From Cephaloticoccus sp. (lineage in GTDB: Bacteria; Verrucomicrobiota; Verrucomicrobiia; Opitutales; Opitutaceae), in the NCBI GenBank assembly GCA_030833445.1, contig JAURHD010000002.1:124001-188000 (forward strand): a stretch of DNA of 64,000 nucleotides. The letters are read 5' to 3'. The notes below the pieces were generated by a model, which saw only the letters and a list, made by a program, of their open reading frames with translations, was not told the origin of the DNA and made no database searches. The translations under genes and the position numbers were made by a program. Of this stretch, positions 8,418 to 16,985 are shown piece after piece (position 1 is the first letter of the stretch; each line of letters begins with the position of its first letter).

Positions 8418-9116
8418 TCAGTCCCGGCGAGCGGCGATCAACCAGAGGAGATTGAGCAATGAGCTGAGGAAGGCCGCGACATAAGTCAGGGCAGCTGCAT
8501 TCAGTGTCTGGGCCACACCGGGCATTTCGTCCCGATCGATGATACCCAAACCAACCAGTTCCTTCTTGGCCCGGCTGCTCGCGTCAAATTCCACCGGCAA
8601 TGTAACGAGGTGGAAAATGGTCAGCACAGCGTAAACCGCGATACCCAGATTGATCATACCGGTCATCCGAAAGAAGAAGCCGCCGATAATGACCAGAGGC
8701 AGAAGCTTGGCACTGATCGTCGTGATCGGCACCAGAGCCATGCGGGTCTTCAGCATCGCATAACCCACCTTGTGCTGAATGGCGTGCCCAGCCTCGTGGG
8801 CGGCCACACCCAGTGCCGCCAGACTCGTGCCGCGATAATTTTCGGAAGAGAGCACCAAGCGTTTGTTCGTAGGATCGTAGTGATCGGTCAAGTGTCCGCC
8901 GATTTCCGTGATCTCGACGTCGCTAATGCCAGCGCGAGACATGACCGCCTCGGCGGCTTCGCGTCCGGTGATCCGGCCGCGCGATGGGATCCGCACATTC
9001 TTTTTATAGGCACTCGAGACCTTGTATTGCGCATACATCGCAAAAATCATCGAGAGGATTAACAGCCCCATGATTAAGGGCTGCGAAAGAAGTCCGACTG
9101 CTAGGATGGATGTCAT
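8418..9116 (-). CDS. YugP-type zinc metallopeptidase (membrane)
   Basis: 232 residues. A hydrophobic N-terminus, the zinc-binding HEAGH motif at residues 107-111 and 'YKVSS' after the first helix match the YugP/neutral zinc metallopeptidase 2 family. Further hydrophobic segments (about residues 130-175 and near the C-terminus) anchor it in the membrane. The length is normal for the family. These are presumed inner-membrane proteases of unknown substrate. It is monocistronic, with its own terminator downstream (8369-8398) and GGAGGGTTGA on the opposite strand only. I do not see regulatory sites. Confidence 0.9.
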   Translation of the reverse strand: MTSILAVGLLSQPLIMGLLILSMIFAMYAQYKVSSAYKKNVRIPSRGRITGREAAEAVMSRAGISDVEITEIGGHLTDHYDPTNKRLVLSSENYRGTSLAALGVAAHEAGHAIQHKVGYAMLKTRMALVPITTISAKLLPLVIIGGFFFRMTGMINLGIAVYAVLTIFHLVTLPVEFDASSRAKKELVGLGIIDRDEMPGVAQTLNAAALTYVAAFLSSLLNLLWLIAARRD

Positions 9117-9164
9117 ATCAGGAGGGTTGAATTAAATTGGGAGTTCCGAGTGATTAACTTAAAC

Positions 9165-9199
9165 AAAAAGCGCGATTTGCCAGTGCAAATCGCGCTTTT
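9165..9199 (-). terminator. Intrinsic terminator after the Gfo/Idh/MocA gene at 9228
   Basis: A perfect 15-bp stem, AAAAGCGCGATTTGC/GCAAATCGCGCTTTT, with a 4-base CAGT loop. On the minus strand it is followed by a T run. It lies about 30 bases past the stop of the dehydrogenase gene and upstream of the YugP start. Confidence 0.93.
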
Positions 9200-9227
9200 G
9201 GAAACGACTCCAATTATTCCAGAAGGC

Positions 9228-10376
9228 TCAGCCGAGCTTCGGGACGTCGACCCACTTGCGCTCAGCCCACGACTGTAGTCCGAGTTCGGCGAGCTGCACG
9301 CCTTTGGCCCCTTCGAAGAGGTTCCACTGGAAAGGCTCGTCCTTCACCACGTGACGGAGGAAGAGCTCCCACTCGATCTTGAATGCATTGTCGTAGATCC
9401 CTTGGTCTGGCACCCGCACCCAGCCATCCTTGTATTTGATCGGGCTGTCGACATCGGGATTCCAAACGCAACGCGGGGTGGCGGCCATGGATTGCGCTTT
9501 GCAGTCGCGCAGACCGGCCACGGCGGTGCCGTGGGTGCCGTCAACGTGGAGCGTAAGCAGATCATCGCGATCAACGCGGGTTGCCCATGAGGAATTGAAA
9601 TGACAGATGACACCATTGGTCAGTTCAAACGTGGCATAGGCTGCATCGTCGGCCGTGCACTTGTATGGCTTGGCGGCTTCGTCCCAACGTTGGGGAATAT
9701 GAGTCGCCCCCAAGCAGGTCAGGCTCTTGATGTCGCCGAAGAGGTTTTGGATGACATACTGCCAGTGGCAGATCATGTCCACGATGATGCCGCCGTCTTC
9801 TTCTTTGCGATAGTTCCACGATGGGCGCTGAAGCTTCTCGTGCTCACCGGTAAATACCCAGTAGCCGAACTCGCCGCGCACGGAGAGCACCTTGCCGAAG
9901 AAACCCTGGTCCATGAGCCACTTGAGCTTCACCAGACCGGGGAGCCAAAGTTTGTCCTGAACGACGCCGTGCTTGAGCCCGGCCGCCTCGACTTCCTTCG
10001 CAAGAGCCAGTGCCTCGGCCGAAGTGGTAGCAGTGGGTTTTTCGCAATAGATGTGCTTGCCGGCGGCAATCGCCTTGCGCACACCGATCGGACGCTGACC
10101 AGTCAATGTCGCATCAAAATAGACGGTGTTGCCCTTGTCCGCGAGCGCGGCATCGAGATCCGTGGTGTAGCGCTTGACCCCGGCGCGAGCCGCCAACGCG
10201 GCGAGCTTGGTCTCGCTGCGACCGACCAAAATAGGATCAGGCATGATGACTTCCGAGTCACTCAGCTTGATACCGCCTTGGTCGATGATCGCCTTGATGG
10301 AACGCAGCAAATGCTGGTTGGTGCCCATGCGTCCGGTGACGCCGTTCATGATAATACCTACTTTATGTGTGGTCAT
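9228..10376 (-). CDS. Gfo/Idh/MocA family oxidoreductase
   Basis: 382 residues from the ATG at 10376 (MTTHKVGIIMNGVTGRMG). The ORF track starts 41 codons earlier, inside the divergent promoter region, without homology. The Rossmann motif 'GIIMNGVTGRMG' is followed by 'IYCEKPTATT', the family EKP signature. The C-terminal domain includes 'DGGIIVDMICHWQYVI', where the Asp/His pair fits the catalytic region. It is likely an NAD(P)-dependent sugar dehydrogenase; the substrate is unknown. It is divergent from an AraC regulator (97-base gap), which probably controls it, and is followed by a strong terminator, so it is probably monocistronic. Confidence 0.88.
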   Translation of the reverse strand: MTTHKVGIIMNGVTGRMGTNQHLLRSIKAIIDQGGIKLSDSEVIMPDPILVGRSETKLAALAARAGVKRYTTDLDAALADKGNTVYFDATLTGQRPIGVRKAIAAGKHIYCEKPTATTSAEALALAKEVEAAGLKHGVVQDKLWLPGLVKLKWLMDQGFFGKVLSVRGEFGYWVFTGEHEKLQRPSWNYRKEEDGGIIVDMICHWQYVIQNLFGDIKSLTCLGATHIPQRWDEAAKPYKCTADDAAYATFELTNGVICHFNSSWATRVDRDDLLTLHVDGTHGTAVAGLRDCKAQSMAATPRCVWNPDVDSPIKYKDGWVRVPDQGIYDNAFKIEWELFLRHVVKDEPFQWNLFEGAKGVQLAELGLQSWAERKWVDVPKLG

Positions 10377-10473
10377 TGGGAAATGATTGGGGGTTGGGAA
10401 AGAGGTTGAGTGTAAGCTGGACGCCCAAGCTTGCGTTAGAACAAATCCGACTTTTGATAGCACATTCCCGACC

Positions 10474-11244
10474 ATGCCTGCCTGGAGTCCCATCCTCATC
10501 CAGAAGATCGAAATTCACGCCCTCGGATTCGTGCTACGCAAATTGCAGCTCAACCGCCATCGTGAAGCTGAGGTCGACTCCCATCGGCACAGCTATGCGC
10601 AGCTCATTCTCTATTTGGCGGGTGAAGGGGCGCAGACGGTCAACCGGCGCAAACGGCACGCGGGAGCCGGGGATTTGTTCATCATTCCGGCCGGGGTCGA
10701 ACACGGTTTCTCGGTGCTGCATGCCAGCCGGCCGGTCTGTCTGGTTCTCGATTATGAAGTGAAGGATTCGCCGCGCATGCGACCGGCCTACCGCCACTTG
10801 CCCACCGAAACCTTGAACGAGCTGCACCGACTCCTCGCCCAAGTGCCGGCCAAGGGACGACTCACTTTGGCGGACTATTCACCTATTCTCGCCGTGGTTG
10901 CCCGACTACTGGGGCAGTCACCGGCAATAGTAGATACGAATGCGACCCCCACCCTCTATAGCAAGGTCCATCCTTTGCTGACGAATCCGGGGTCACTATC
11001 CAATGTCGCTCGTCAGTCTGGTTATCATCCGGATCATCTGACCCGGCGCCTGAAAAAGGAAACCGGTCTGGGGATGCGGGCCATGCGCACGCAGTTGCGT
11101 TTGGCGGCTGCCCAGAAGGCATTACGCGAAAAACCGACCATTGCGGAAGCTGCCGCGTTGGCCGGTTTTGATGACCCTAATTATTTTTCGCGCTGGTTTC
11201 GCCGCCAAAGCGGGCGCAGTCCCAGCGCGTTTCGCGCGAGTTGA
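10474..11244 (+). CDS. AraC-family transcriptional regulator
   Basis: 256 residues from the ATG at 10474 (MPAWSPILIQKIEIHALGF). The N-terminal cupin-like sensor contains 'EVDSHRHSYAQLILYLAG' and 'GDLFIIPAGVEHGF'. The C-terminal AraC DNA-binding domain has two helix-turn-helix units ('LSNVARQSGYHPDHLTRRLKKE' region and 'IAEAAALAGFDDPNYFSRWFRR'), ending with the typical 'SPSAFRAS'. It is divergent from the Gfo/Idh/MocA gene ending at 9228, its likely target. The longer ORF start at 10387 would reach into the shared promoter region, so I do not use it. Confidence 0.88.
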   Translation: MPAWSPILIQKIEIHALGFVLRKLQLNRHREAEVDSHRHSYAQLILYLAGEGAQTVNRRKRHAGAGDLFIIPAGVEHGFSVLHASRPVCLVLDYEVKDSPRMRPAYRHLPTETLNELHRLLAQVPAKGRLTLADYSPILAVVARLLGQSPAIVDTNATPTLYSKVHPLLTNPGSLSNVARQSGYHPDHLTRRLKKETGLGMRAMRTQLRLAAAQKALREKPTIAEAAALAGFDDPNYFSRWFRRQSGRSPSAFRAS

Positions 11245-11251
11245 AGCGGAT

Positions 11252-11713
11252 TTACTCTGCCTTTTTTTCGGGCTCGGTACACTGGGGTTGGGCCCCGGCA
11301 GGTAACGGCGGAATGTCGCCCTCGCCCGCTCGCGGCAGAGTGCCATCCAATTCCTGACGCCAGTGAGCCACATCACCACCCGGCACATAGCAATACATCA
11401 TGTGCAATGGGGTGTCGCCGGTATTGGTAAGCTGGTGAAATTTCGTCGGCGGCATATAGACCATCTGGCCGGCGCTGATTTCGCGACGTTCATTATCCAC
11501 GCACATTTCTCCTCGCCCCTGCAGGATCATGTAAACCTCTTCCTGTTCCTGATTGTGCCAAGGCACTTGGCCGCCATTGGGCTCCAAGACCACATAGCCC
11601 ATGGAGAAGTTTTGCGATTGAATCGGCTGGGGACCAGAACCGACCAAGCCGCGACCAAATCGACGCGCCGGAAAGGTGCGCCCGGGGATGTTTGCAATGT
11701 CTGCGATGATCAT
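11252..11713 (-). CDS. Small cupin domain protein
   Basis: 153 residues with one cupin barrel. The first motif lies around 'GGQVPWHNQEQEEVYMILQGRGEM', where His and Glu replace the usual HxH...E, and the second around 'MVYMPPTKFHQLTN'. Such small cupins may bind a metal and a small ligand, often a sugar or a carboxylate. The specific role is unknown. It converges with the AraC gene (7-base gap) and is divergent from a membrane protein gene. The C-terminus is Glu/Lys/Pro-rich. Confidence 0.8.
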   Translation of the reverse strand: MIIADIANIPGRTFPARRFGRGLVGSGPQPIQSQNFSMGYVVLEPNGGQVPWHNQEQEEVYMILQGRGEMCVDNERREISAGQMVYMPPTKFHQLTNTGDTPLHMMYCYVPGGDVAHWRQELDGTLPRAGEGDIPPLPAGAQPQCTEPEKKAE

Positions 11714-11761
11714 AAATTGGAATGGAAAGGTTCTAAATGCGTCCCCATGGTGGCCGTGTAA

Positions 11762-12232
11762 ATGGCAAATCCCGATTTAAGTTCCGACCTGCACAATTCC
11801 CCGGAGGCTGAGGCAAAGCAATTGCTTGCAGTGCAAGGTGAAGGCGCGCTGAAGGGCGCCACCGCCATCCTGATGCAGCAATTCACCGTCCTGCAAACCC
11901 GGGCGCAGATGATGCTCACGATCACGACGCTGACGCTGACGATTACGGGATTCTCCGGGCCAAAAATTGCCGCATCAGGACTGTTCGCCCAAGGGGCCAT
12001 GGTCGCAGGCATCCTCGCCACTCTCGCCTCCACCCTGTTGATTCTGGGCGGGAGTCTCCGCATCCGCTGGGTCACCCAGTTCAAAGGGACCGACGATTTG
12101 GATTTGGTCACACGCGTGGTGCATTACCGCAATAAGAAGACCAAGCTGTTCTTCGCGGAGATCTGTTTGTTGGTGGCCGGTCTTTCCAGCTACGTCGCCA
12201 GTGTAGTCGCCTACTTTTTATACGGCCAATAA
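11762..12232 (+). CDS. Hypothetical membrane protein
   Basis: 156 residues with three likely membrane helices: about 50-68 ('MLTITTLTLTITGFSG'), about 78-100 ('GAMVAGILATLASTLLILGG') and the C-terminal 'LLVAGLSSYVASVVAYFLYG'. The first 45 residues are hydrophilic. I do not recognise a family. The start is the only ATG near the beginning. It converges with the Omp85-like small gene. Confidence 0.7.
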   Translation: MANPDLSSDLHNSPEAEAKQLLAVQGEGALKGATAILMQQFTVLQTRAQMMLTITTLTLTITGFSGPKIAASGLFAQGAMVAGILATLASTLLILGGSLRIRWVTQFKGTDDLDLVTRVVHYRNKKTKLFFAEICLLVAGLSSYVASVVAYFLYGQ

Positions 12233-12240
12233 CTCTGGAC

Positions 12241-12474
12241 TCAGAAGGGAAAGCCCACGGAGAAATGTAGGGTCCCTGCCGGATCATTGATCCGCGGATT
12301 TAGATTGCGGCCATACTCCAGACGCACCGGGCCAATCAACGTTTGGTAACGCAGCCCAAGTCCGGCGCGGGGTCCGCCGAAACGCAACGCCGCCCCCCAC
12401 CACCAAGGCAAGCTCACCCCGGCCACCGCAATAATTGCGATGACGATCAACAGGCTGATGATTATGCGGCGCAT
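12241..12474 (-). CDS. Small protein: membrane helix followed by an Omp85 (BamA/TamA)-like C-terminal strand segment
   Basis: 77 residues from the ATG at 12474; the ORF track uses a TTG four codons earlier. Residues 1-30 form one hydrophobic helix ('IIISLLIVIAIIAVAGVSLPWWW'-like stretch). The last 40 residues resemble the final strands of BamA/TamA-type Omp85 barrels ('GLGLRYQTLIGPVRLEYG' ... 'GTLHFSVGFPF'), including the terminal Phe of the beta-signal. A complete Omp85 protein is several hundred residues, so this is either a fragment or a small protein using only the end segment. It lies downstream of the oligopeptidase gene, in the same reading frame, 12 codons after that stop. Confidence 0.6.
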   Translation of the reverse strand: MRRIIISLLIVIAIIAVAGVSLPWWWGAALRFGGPRAGLGLRYQTLIGPVRLEYGRNLNPRINDPAGTLHFSVGFPF

Positions 12475-12510
12475 GGGTGAGTCCAACGCCGGGCCTAATT
12501 CGCCGACACC

Positions 12511-14583
12511 TTAGGCTGCCGGTTGCAGCCCGCAGCGGCGTAGCAAGGCATCCGGGTCAGGATCACGACCCATAAAACCACGGAACAGTTCCGCCGGATC
12601 GGCGGAATTCCCTCGGCTGAGGATTTTATCCACAAAATCCCGGCCGGTTTCACGGTTGAAGATGCCTTCCTGCTTGAACCGCGTGAAAGCATCGGCGTCC
12701 AGGACCTCAGCCCATTTATATGAATAGTAACCGGCGGCATAACCCACGGGATCAGAGAAGATGTGGTTGAAGCGTCGCATGATGGTCGGAGCCGGCGGCT
12801 CCGTCGGCGTAATGCAGGCATCCAGTTCAGCCCGCATTAACTTCTCAATTTCTGGCGCGGAAATAAATTTCTCAGTTTCGAGGTGAAAAAGCAGATCCAT
12901 CTTGGCGAATGCAACCTGCCTCATGGTCGCAGTGGCGGATCGGTAATTTTTGGCCGCGATCAATTTCGCGAACAAATCATCTGGAATCACCGCCCCAGTT
13001 TCATGGTGGCGCGCAAACAGATCCAAGCTTTCACGCTCCCAGCACCAGTTCTCCATGATCTGCGAAGGTAACTCGACGAAGTCCCAAGCCACATTGGTGC
13101 CGTTGAGCGATTTGATTTTCACCTCACCCAGCAGGTGGTGCAACAAATGTCCGAATTCATGGAAAACCGTTTCAACCTCGCGATGGGTGAGCAAGGCGGG
13201 CCGATCGTCGGCCGGGGGTGTCATGTTGCCACAAATCAAGCCCAAATGCGGTTCGCGGGTGCCATCAGCCTGCGGTCCTCCCGTATGCAGGGAGTTCATC
13301 CAAGCTCCGCCTCGTTTTGACTCGCGCGGATACCAGTCGGAATAAAACGAACCCAAGTGAACCCCGGCGGCATCTTTCAGGTCGTAGAATAGGACATCCG
13401 GATTCCATACTTCGGCTGAACCATCGGTCCGTGGCACCACCGTCAAACCGAATACCCGGTTCGCGACTTCAAACATGCCACCGATCACCCGGTTCATCGG
13501 GAAATACGGCCGCAGCTCCTCTTCATCGAACGCGTATTTGGACTGCCGGAGTTTTTCCGACCAATAGCCCATTTCCCAAGGCGCCAAGTGCGCAACCGGC
13601 TGTCCGGTGTGGGACGCCTTGAATTCCTCCAACTCGCGAGCGTCCTCTGCAAACGCGGGAGCCGCGCGCTTTTCCAAATCCTCGATAAACGCCAAGGCAC
13701 GCGCCCCGGTCCTGGCCATACGCCGGTCGAGTTCGATGTCTGCGAAATTGGCCTTGCCGAGCAAGGCTGCCTTCTCGGCCCGTAGGATCAGAATCTTCCG
13801 TATCAAGTCGGTGTTATCGTGGGGCACCTTCGAACCGATGGTTGATGACGCCTCCCACATCTGGCGGCGCAGTTCCGCGTCCTCCAGATATACCATGAAA
13901 GGTTCCTGCGATGGCATATGCAGGGTAAAGCGCCATGCGGGTTGGTCAGCGGTTGCCTTGCCTTTGGCGATGGCACCTTTGAGTGCGGCCGCCTTGGCAT
14001 GGGCCGGGAGCCCCTTCAACTTTGCCTCCTCAGTCACGATCAATTCCCACGCATTGGTCGCATCCAGCACGTTTTCCGAATACTTCTGGGTGATCTCGGC
14101 CAGTTCACCTTGCAGTGTTTCCAACCGCAGTCGTTTTTTCGCCGGTAGATCAGCACCCGCTTTGGTGAAATCCGCCATGGTCTCGGTCATGAAGCGACGC
14201 TCGACCCCTACTATGGCAGTGGCCGCAGGGCTCTCCGCAAATGCCTTCAAGCGACTCCACAGTTCCACGTTGAGCGGAATGCCGGCAAAAAAGGAAGTGA
14301 CCTTGGGCAGCATCTTATTGTGGGCTTCACGCAAGGCGGGTGCATCGGCCACGGATTGCAAGTGGGTCACCCGCCCCCAAGTCGTGCCCACTTCCTCAGT
14401 GGCAGCTTCCAAGGCATGGAACGTGTTCTCAAAAGTAACTTTCGTCGCGTCCTGTTGCGCAATGGCCTGCACCCTCGCTGCCGCTTTGGCCAAGGCGGAT
14501 TCAATAGCCGGTTCAATATGCTCCGGCGTAAGTTGTGACCACTTGATTTCGAAACTCTTTTCGAGAAACGGGTTGTTTTGCAT
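12511..14583 (-). CDS. M3 family oligopeptidase (oligopeptidase A/Dcp type)
   Basis: 690 residues from the ATG at 14583 (MQNNPFLEKSFEIKW). The ORF-track start (TTG at 14625) would run almost up to the stop of the preceding gene. The N-terminal helical region carries 'LTPEHIEPAIESAL', usual in M3 oligopeptidase A. The zinc motif HEFGH lies around residue 475, followed by 'WDFVELPSQIMENW', where the third zinc ligand Glu is expected. The protein should degrade short peptides in the cytoplasm. Full length is normal for the family. Upstream by 45 bases is a TonB-dependent receptor gene on the same strand. Confidence 0.93.
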   Translation of the reverse strand: MQNNPFLEKSFEIKWSQLTPEHIEPAIESALAKAAARVQAIAQQDATKVTFENTFHALEAATEEVGTTWGRVTHLQSVADAPALREAHNKMLPKVTSFFAGIPLNVELWSRLKAFAESPAATAIVGVERRFMTETMADFTKAGADLPAKKRLRLETLQGELAEITQKYSENVLDATNAWELIVTEEAKLKGLPAHAKAAALKGAIAKGKATADQPAWRFTLHMPSQEPFMVYLEDAELRRQMWEASSTIGSKVPHDNTDLIRKILILRAEKAALLGKANFADIELDRRMARTGARALAFIEDLEKRAAPAFAEDARELEEFKASHTGQPVAHLAPWEMGYWSEKLRQSKYAFDEEELRPYFPMNRVIGGMFEVANRVFGLTVVPRTDGSAEVWNPDVLFYDLKDAAGVHLGSFYSDWYPRESKRGGAWMNSLHTGGPQADGTREPHLGLICGNMTPPADDRPALLTHREVETVFHEFGHLLHHLLGEVKIKSLNGTNVAWDFVELPSQIMENWCWERESLDLFARHHETGAVIPDDLFAKLIAAKNYRSATATMRQVAFAKMDLLFHLETEKFISAPEIEKLMRAELDACITPTEPPAPTIMRRFNHIFSDPVGYAAGYYSYKWAEVLDADAFTRFKQEGIFNRETGRDFVDKILSRGNSADPAELFRGFMGRDPDPDALLRRCGLQPAA

Positions 14584-14628
14584 GCCAGCAAAAACCCGCG
14601 CCCGAGCTGACTTGTCAAACCGCAAGCA

Positions 14629-16455
14629 TCACCAGCGGTAAGCGACACTGGCCGCCAATTGCCGACGCGCCGCTGGGACCGCCGGAACCTCCTGGTAATC
14701 AGAATCCCACAGATTGTCCGCTTCCACGGCAAATTCCAAACCGCGCCACACCTTCGGCCGCCATAGTATCGCCAATGAGCTGAGCAAGGCTTGATCCCCA
14801 CCCGATGTGCGCAAGGCGTTCTCGCACTGCAGTCTGGCTTCATTATCCATACGTAATTCCCAATCCGCCGATAGCTTCACTGTCACCGCGGCCGTCAAAC
14901 GGTGTCGGGCATAATTGAGTGCATAGAAACTGGCATCCACGGTTGCGGCCCCGTAATCCGCCTCTTTCGTCAGGTAGGTGTAGCCCAGTGTGAGGCTTCC
15001 CCAGGCAAAATCACGCCGCCCGACGATCTCGAGACCAGTCGTCGCGATATCCACGGCATTCGCGCTGCGAGCGGTCACACCATTGCGATAGGTCCAATCG
15101 ACCAAGTCGTCATCTTGACGGTGGAAGATTCCCACCACGGTTCGCCAATTTGCAAAATCACCCGCGACCGAGAGATCAAGATTTCGGCTGGTCTCGCGAC
15201 CAAGATTCGCATTCCCCCGAAACAAACCGGAACCCGGCGAGGAGTTTAGAGCGGTGTAGCTCGGAACCTGGGTCGTTTCCGCATAGCCAAGGGTCACTTG
15301 GTTTACCGCACCACCCGCCGCAAATTCACGTGAGAGTTCGGCAACTGGGGATAGTGCGCCTCCATCCCGATTCGTATCGTCGTAGGTAAGTCCGGCGAGT
15401 GCATGCCATTTTCCATCCGTCGCCCCCGACCATGAATGCTCGCCTGCCAGTGAGAGTTTCGTGAATTGCCGAGACTGATAAGTTCCGGATGTAAGCGAGG
15501 TGGACTCGATTTTATCTCCCGCGATTTCCGCGCGATAGCGCAGTGCCCAGTCCCCCATGATTTCCCGGCCGTCAATCGCCACACCTGTCATCCAAGTGGT
15601 GTGTTGATAGGGATTAAACTGACCCGGAATCAGCCGGTTATATTCATAATCATCCTTGTTGCGGCGATGATAAGCTCCGGCCTCGATGTAACCTCCTTCG
15701 GGTCGATTCTGGCGGTGATTGAGCGCGATTAACATCGTCTGAAGATTTTCGGTCTCGTTGACGCCATAGGGGGTGTAAAGATTGGGCCACCCAAAAAACT
15801 TGGCCTGATAGCCGGTGAACAAATCGGTCTGTGCAGACGCCGTCCGCACCTGGACCCGACCACCTACGCGTTGGAAACGATGATCACCGTAGTTGATCGA
15901 CCCATCGCCCGAGGAATGCGCATAATCCACATCCGCACCCACTACCGCGCCACTATCCAAATTCGTGGCCAAACCCTGATAGATCTCCTGGCGGTTGAGA
16001 TCGTATTGTCCATAACCCACCGCCAACCTCCCTGCAGTCCACACCGGTTGCCAGTCATAGGCAATCGAACCCACGTTGACATTCGTGCTCCCCAGCGCGT
16101 TGGTGACACCTGTTTGGATTTCGGGCGCACCCAACATAGTGGGCGGAACCGGTATCTCTGCGAAATAATGCCCGGTTTGTGGATCGAGCAGTGTAACCGC
16201 CCCAATGCGAAATCCGGTGTTTTCAAACGTGCTGCCTCGAATCGTAACGTCCGCCTGACTTTCCGCCATGTTGCGACCCTGCACATCGACCAGAGGCTCA
16301 TAGCGCAACGCCGATACGGGCATGGCAAAGGTCGCCACCGGTGCCTGATTCGCAATCCGAGGCGAATTTACCACCAGTTCAGGCAAATCCACCATGGATT
16401 GGGCGGTTAATCCGCTGGTTAGCAGCACGAAAATTATGGGGGTCGCACGTAACAT
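14629..16455 (-). CDS. TonB-dependent outer-membrane receptor
   Basis: 608 residues. A cleavable signal peptide ('MLRATPIIFVLLTSGLTAQS') is followed by a plug domain ('VTIRGSTFENTGFRIGAV') and a long beta-barrel region with repeated short amphipathic strands, ending in 'AASVAYRW' with the terminal aromatic residue of outer-membrane barrels. Barrel layout and size resemble BtuB-like receptors, but the ligand cannot be told from sequence. It should import a scarce ligand through the outer membrane using TonB energy. A sigma-70-like promoter precedes it (16500-16528). The ferredoxin terminator just upstream makes this a separate transcript, likely including the peptidase gene downstream. Confidence 0.88.
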   Translation of the reverse strand: MLRATPIIFVLLTSGLTAQSMVDLPELVVNSPRIANQAPVATFAMPVSALRYEPLVDVQGRNMAESQADVTIRGSTFENTGFRIGAVTLLDPQTGHYFAEIPVPPTMLGAPEIQTGVTNALGSTNVNVGSIAYDWQPVWTAGRLAVGYGQYDLNRQEIYQGLATNLDSGAVVGADVDYAHSSGDGSINYGDHRFQRVGGRVQVRTASAQTDLFTGYQAKFFGWPNLYTPYGVNETENLQTMLIALNHRQNRPEGGYIEAGAYHRRNKDDYEYNRLIPGQFNPYQHTTWMTGVAIDGREIMGDWALRYRAEIAGDKIESTSLTSGTYQSRQFTKLSLAGEHSWSGATDGKWHALAGLTYDDTNRDGGALSPVAELSREFAAGGAVNQVTLGYAETTQVPSYTALNSSPGSGLFRGNANLGRETSRNLDLSVAGDFANWRTVVGIFHRQDDDLVDWTYRNGVTARSANAVDIATTGLEIVGRRDFAWGSLTLGYTYLTKEADYGAATVDASFYALNYARHRLTAAVTVKLSADWELRMDNEARLQCENALRTSGGDQALLSSLAILWRPKVWRGLEFAVEADNLWDSDYQEVPAVPAARRQLAASVAYRW

Positions 16456-16499
16456 CTTACCTAATGCGTAGCACTGCCGATCGGGAAAACAAGGTCAGT

Positions 16500-16528
16500 T
16501 ATCTAGTTTTTACAAATAGGTTAACCAA
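16500..16528 (-). promoter_or_regulatory. Putative sigma-70 promoter of the TonB receptor gene
   Basis: On the minus strand, a -35-like TTGGTT (16523-16528) and a -10-like TAGATA (16500-16505) are separated by 17 bases, followed by a short leader of about 38 bases to the ATG at 16455. An AGG lies 6-8 bases before the ATG. This is a sequence match only. Confidence 0.45.
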
Positions 16529-16544
16529 GGGCCAAATCGGACCA

Positions 16545-16574
16545 CAAAAAAGCCCGCCATCTAGGATGCCGGGC
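16545..16574 (-). terminator. Intrinsic terminator after the ferredoxin gene
   Basis: On the minus strand, GCCCGGCATC-CTA-GATGGCGGGC folds into a stem with one internal mismatch, followed by TTTTTT. It lies about 23 bases past the ferredoxin stop codon. Confidence 0.88.
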
Positions 16575-16596
16575 CTGGGGAAAGAATCTGCTAAGA

Positions 16597-16833
16597 TCAG
16601 GCTTCGCCGTCGTTGCCGATTGCCTCAACAGGGCAACCTTCAAGGGCTTCCATGCACAAACCGATGTCTTCTTCCGTAGTCGGCTGTTTATGCACAAACG
16701 AATAACCGCCTTCATCGTGACGGGTGAAGAAAGATGGAGCTGTTTCACGGCAAAGGTCGCAATCGATACATTGCTGATCGACGTAGAACTTACCTGCTAC
16801 GTTTTCCTCCCATTTGTCTGTTTTGTTGGCCAT
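16597..16833 (-). CDS. Ferredoxin, single [4Fe-4S] cluster type
   Basis: 78 residues. Cluster ligands are Cys22, Cys25 and Cys28 ('QQCIDCDLCRE') and the distant Cys in 'LEGCPVEAIG', giving CxxCxxC...CP. An extra Cys ('GLCMEALEGCP') precedes the last ligand, as in many ferredoxins of this size. It carries electrons in the cytoplasm; the partner enzyme is not encoded nearby. It is monocistronic, with a clear terminator, and divergent from the rhomboid gene. Confidence 0.92.
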   Translation of the reverse strand: MANKTDKWEENVAGKFYVDQQCIDCDLCRETAPSFFTRHDEGGYSFVHKQPTTEEDIGLCMEALEGCPVEAIGNDGEA

Positions 16834-16889
16834 AAGTTGCGCGATTGAGAAAGGGAACGGTCCACTCTGTCAAGCGGTGTTCTCCCTAA

Positions 16890-16919
16890 TTTACGACATA
16901 TTGCTCAAGGGGCTATAAA
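16890..16919 (+). promoter_or_regulatory. Putative sigma-70 promoter of the rhomboid gene
   Basis: TTTACG (16890-16895) and TATAAA (16914-16919), with an 18-base spacer. Transcription would start near 16926, giving a leader of about 60 bases to the chosen start at 16986. Confidence 0.5.
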
Positions 16920-16985
16920 TCGCAACCCCAAGAATCCATGGAGCTGACTTGTATTCACCTCTACGGAGCATTTACTGAAACCCAC

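Noticed and set aside
13607-14641. 344-codon plus-strand ORF antisense to the oligopeptidase
   Set aside because: The opposite strand encodes a complete M3 peptidase with its zinc motif; this frame is Ser/Ala-rich shadow.
16456-16545. Cobalamin riboswitch upstream of the BtuB-like receptor
   Set aside because: The stretch is under 100 bases and shows no B12-box-like sequence; a plain promoter fits better.
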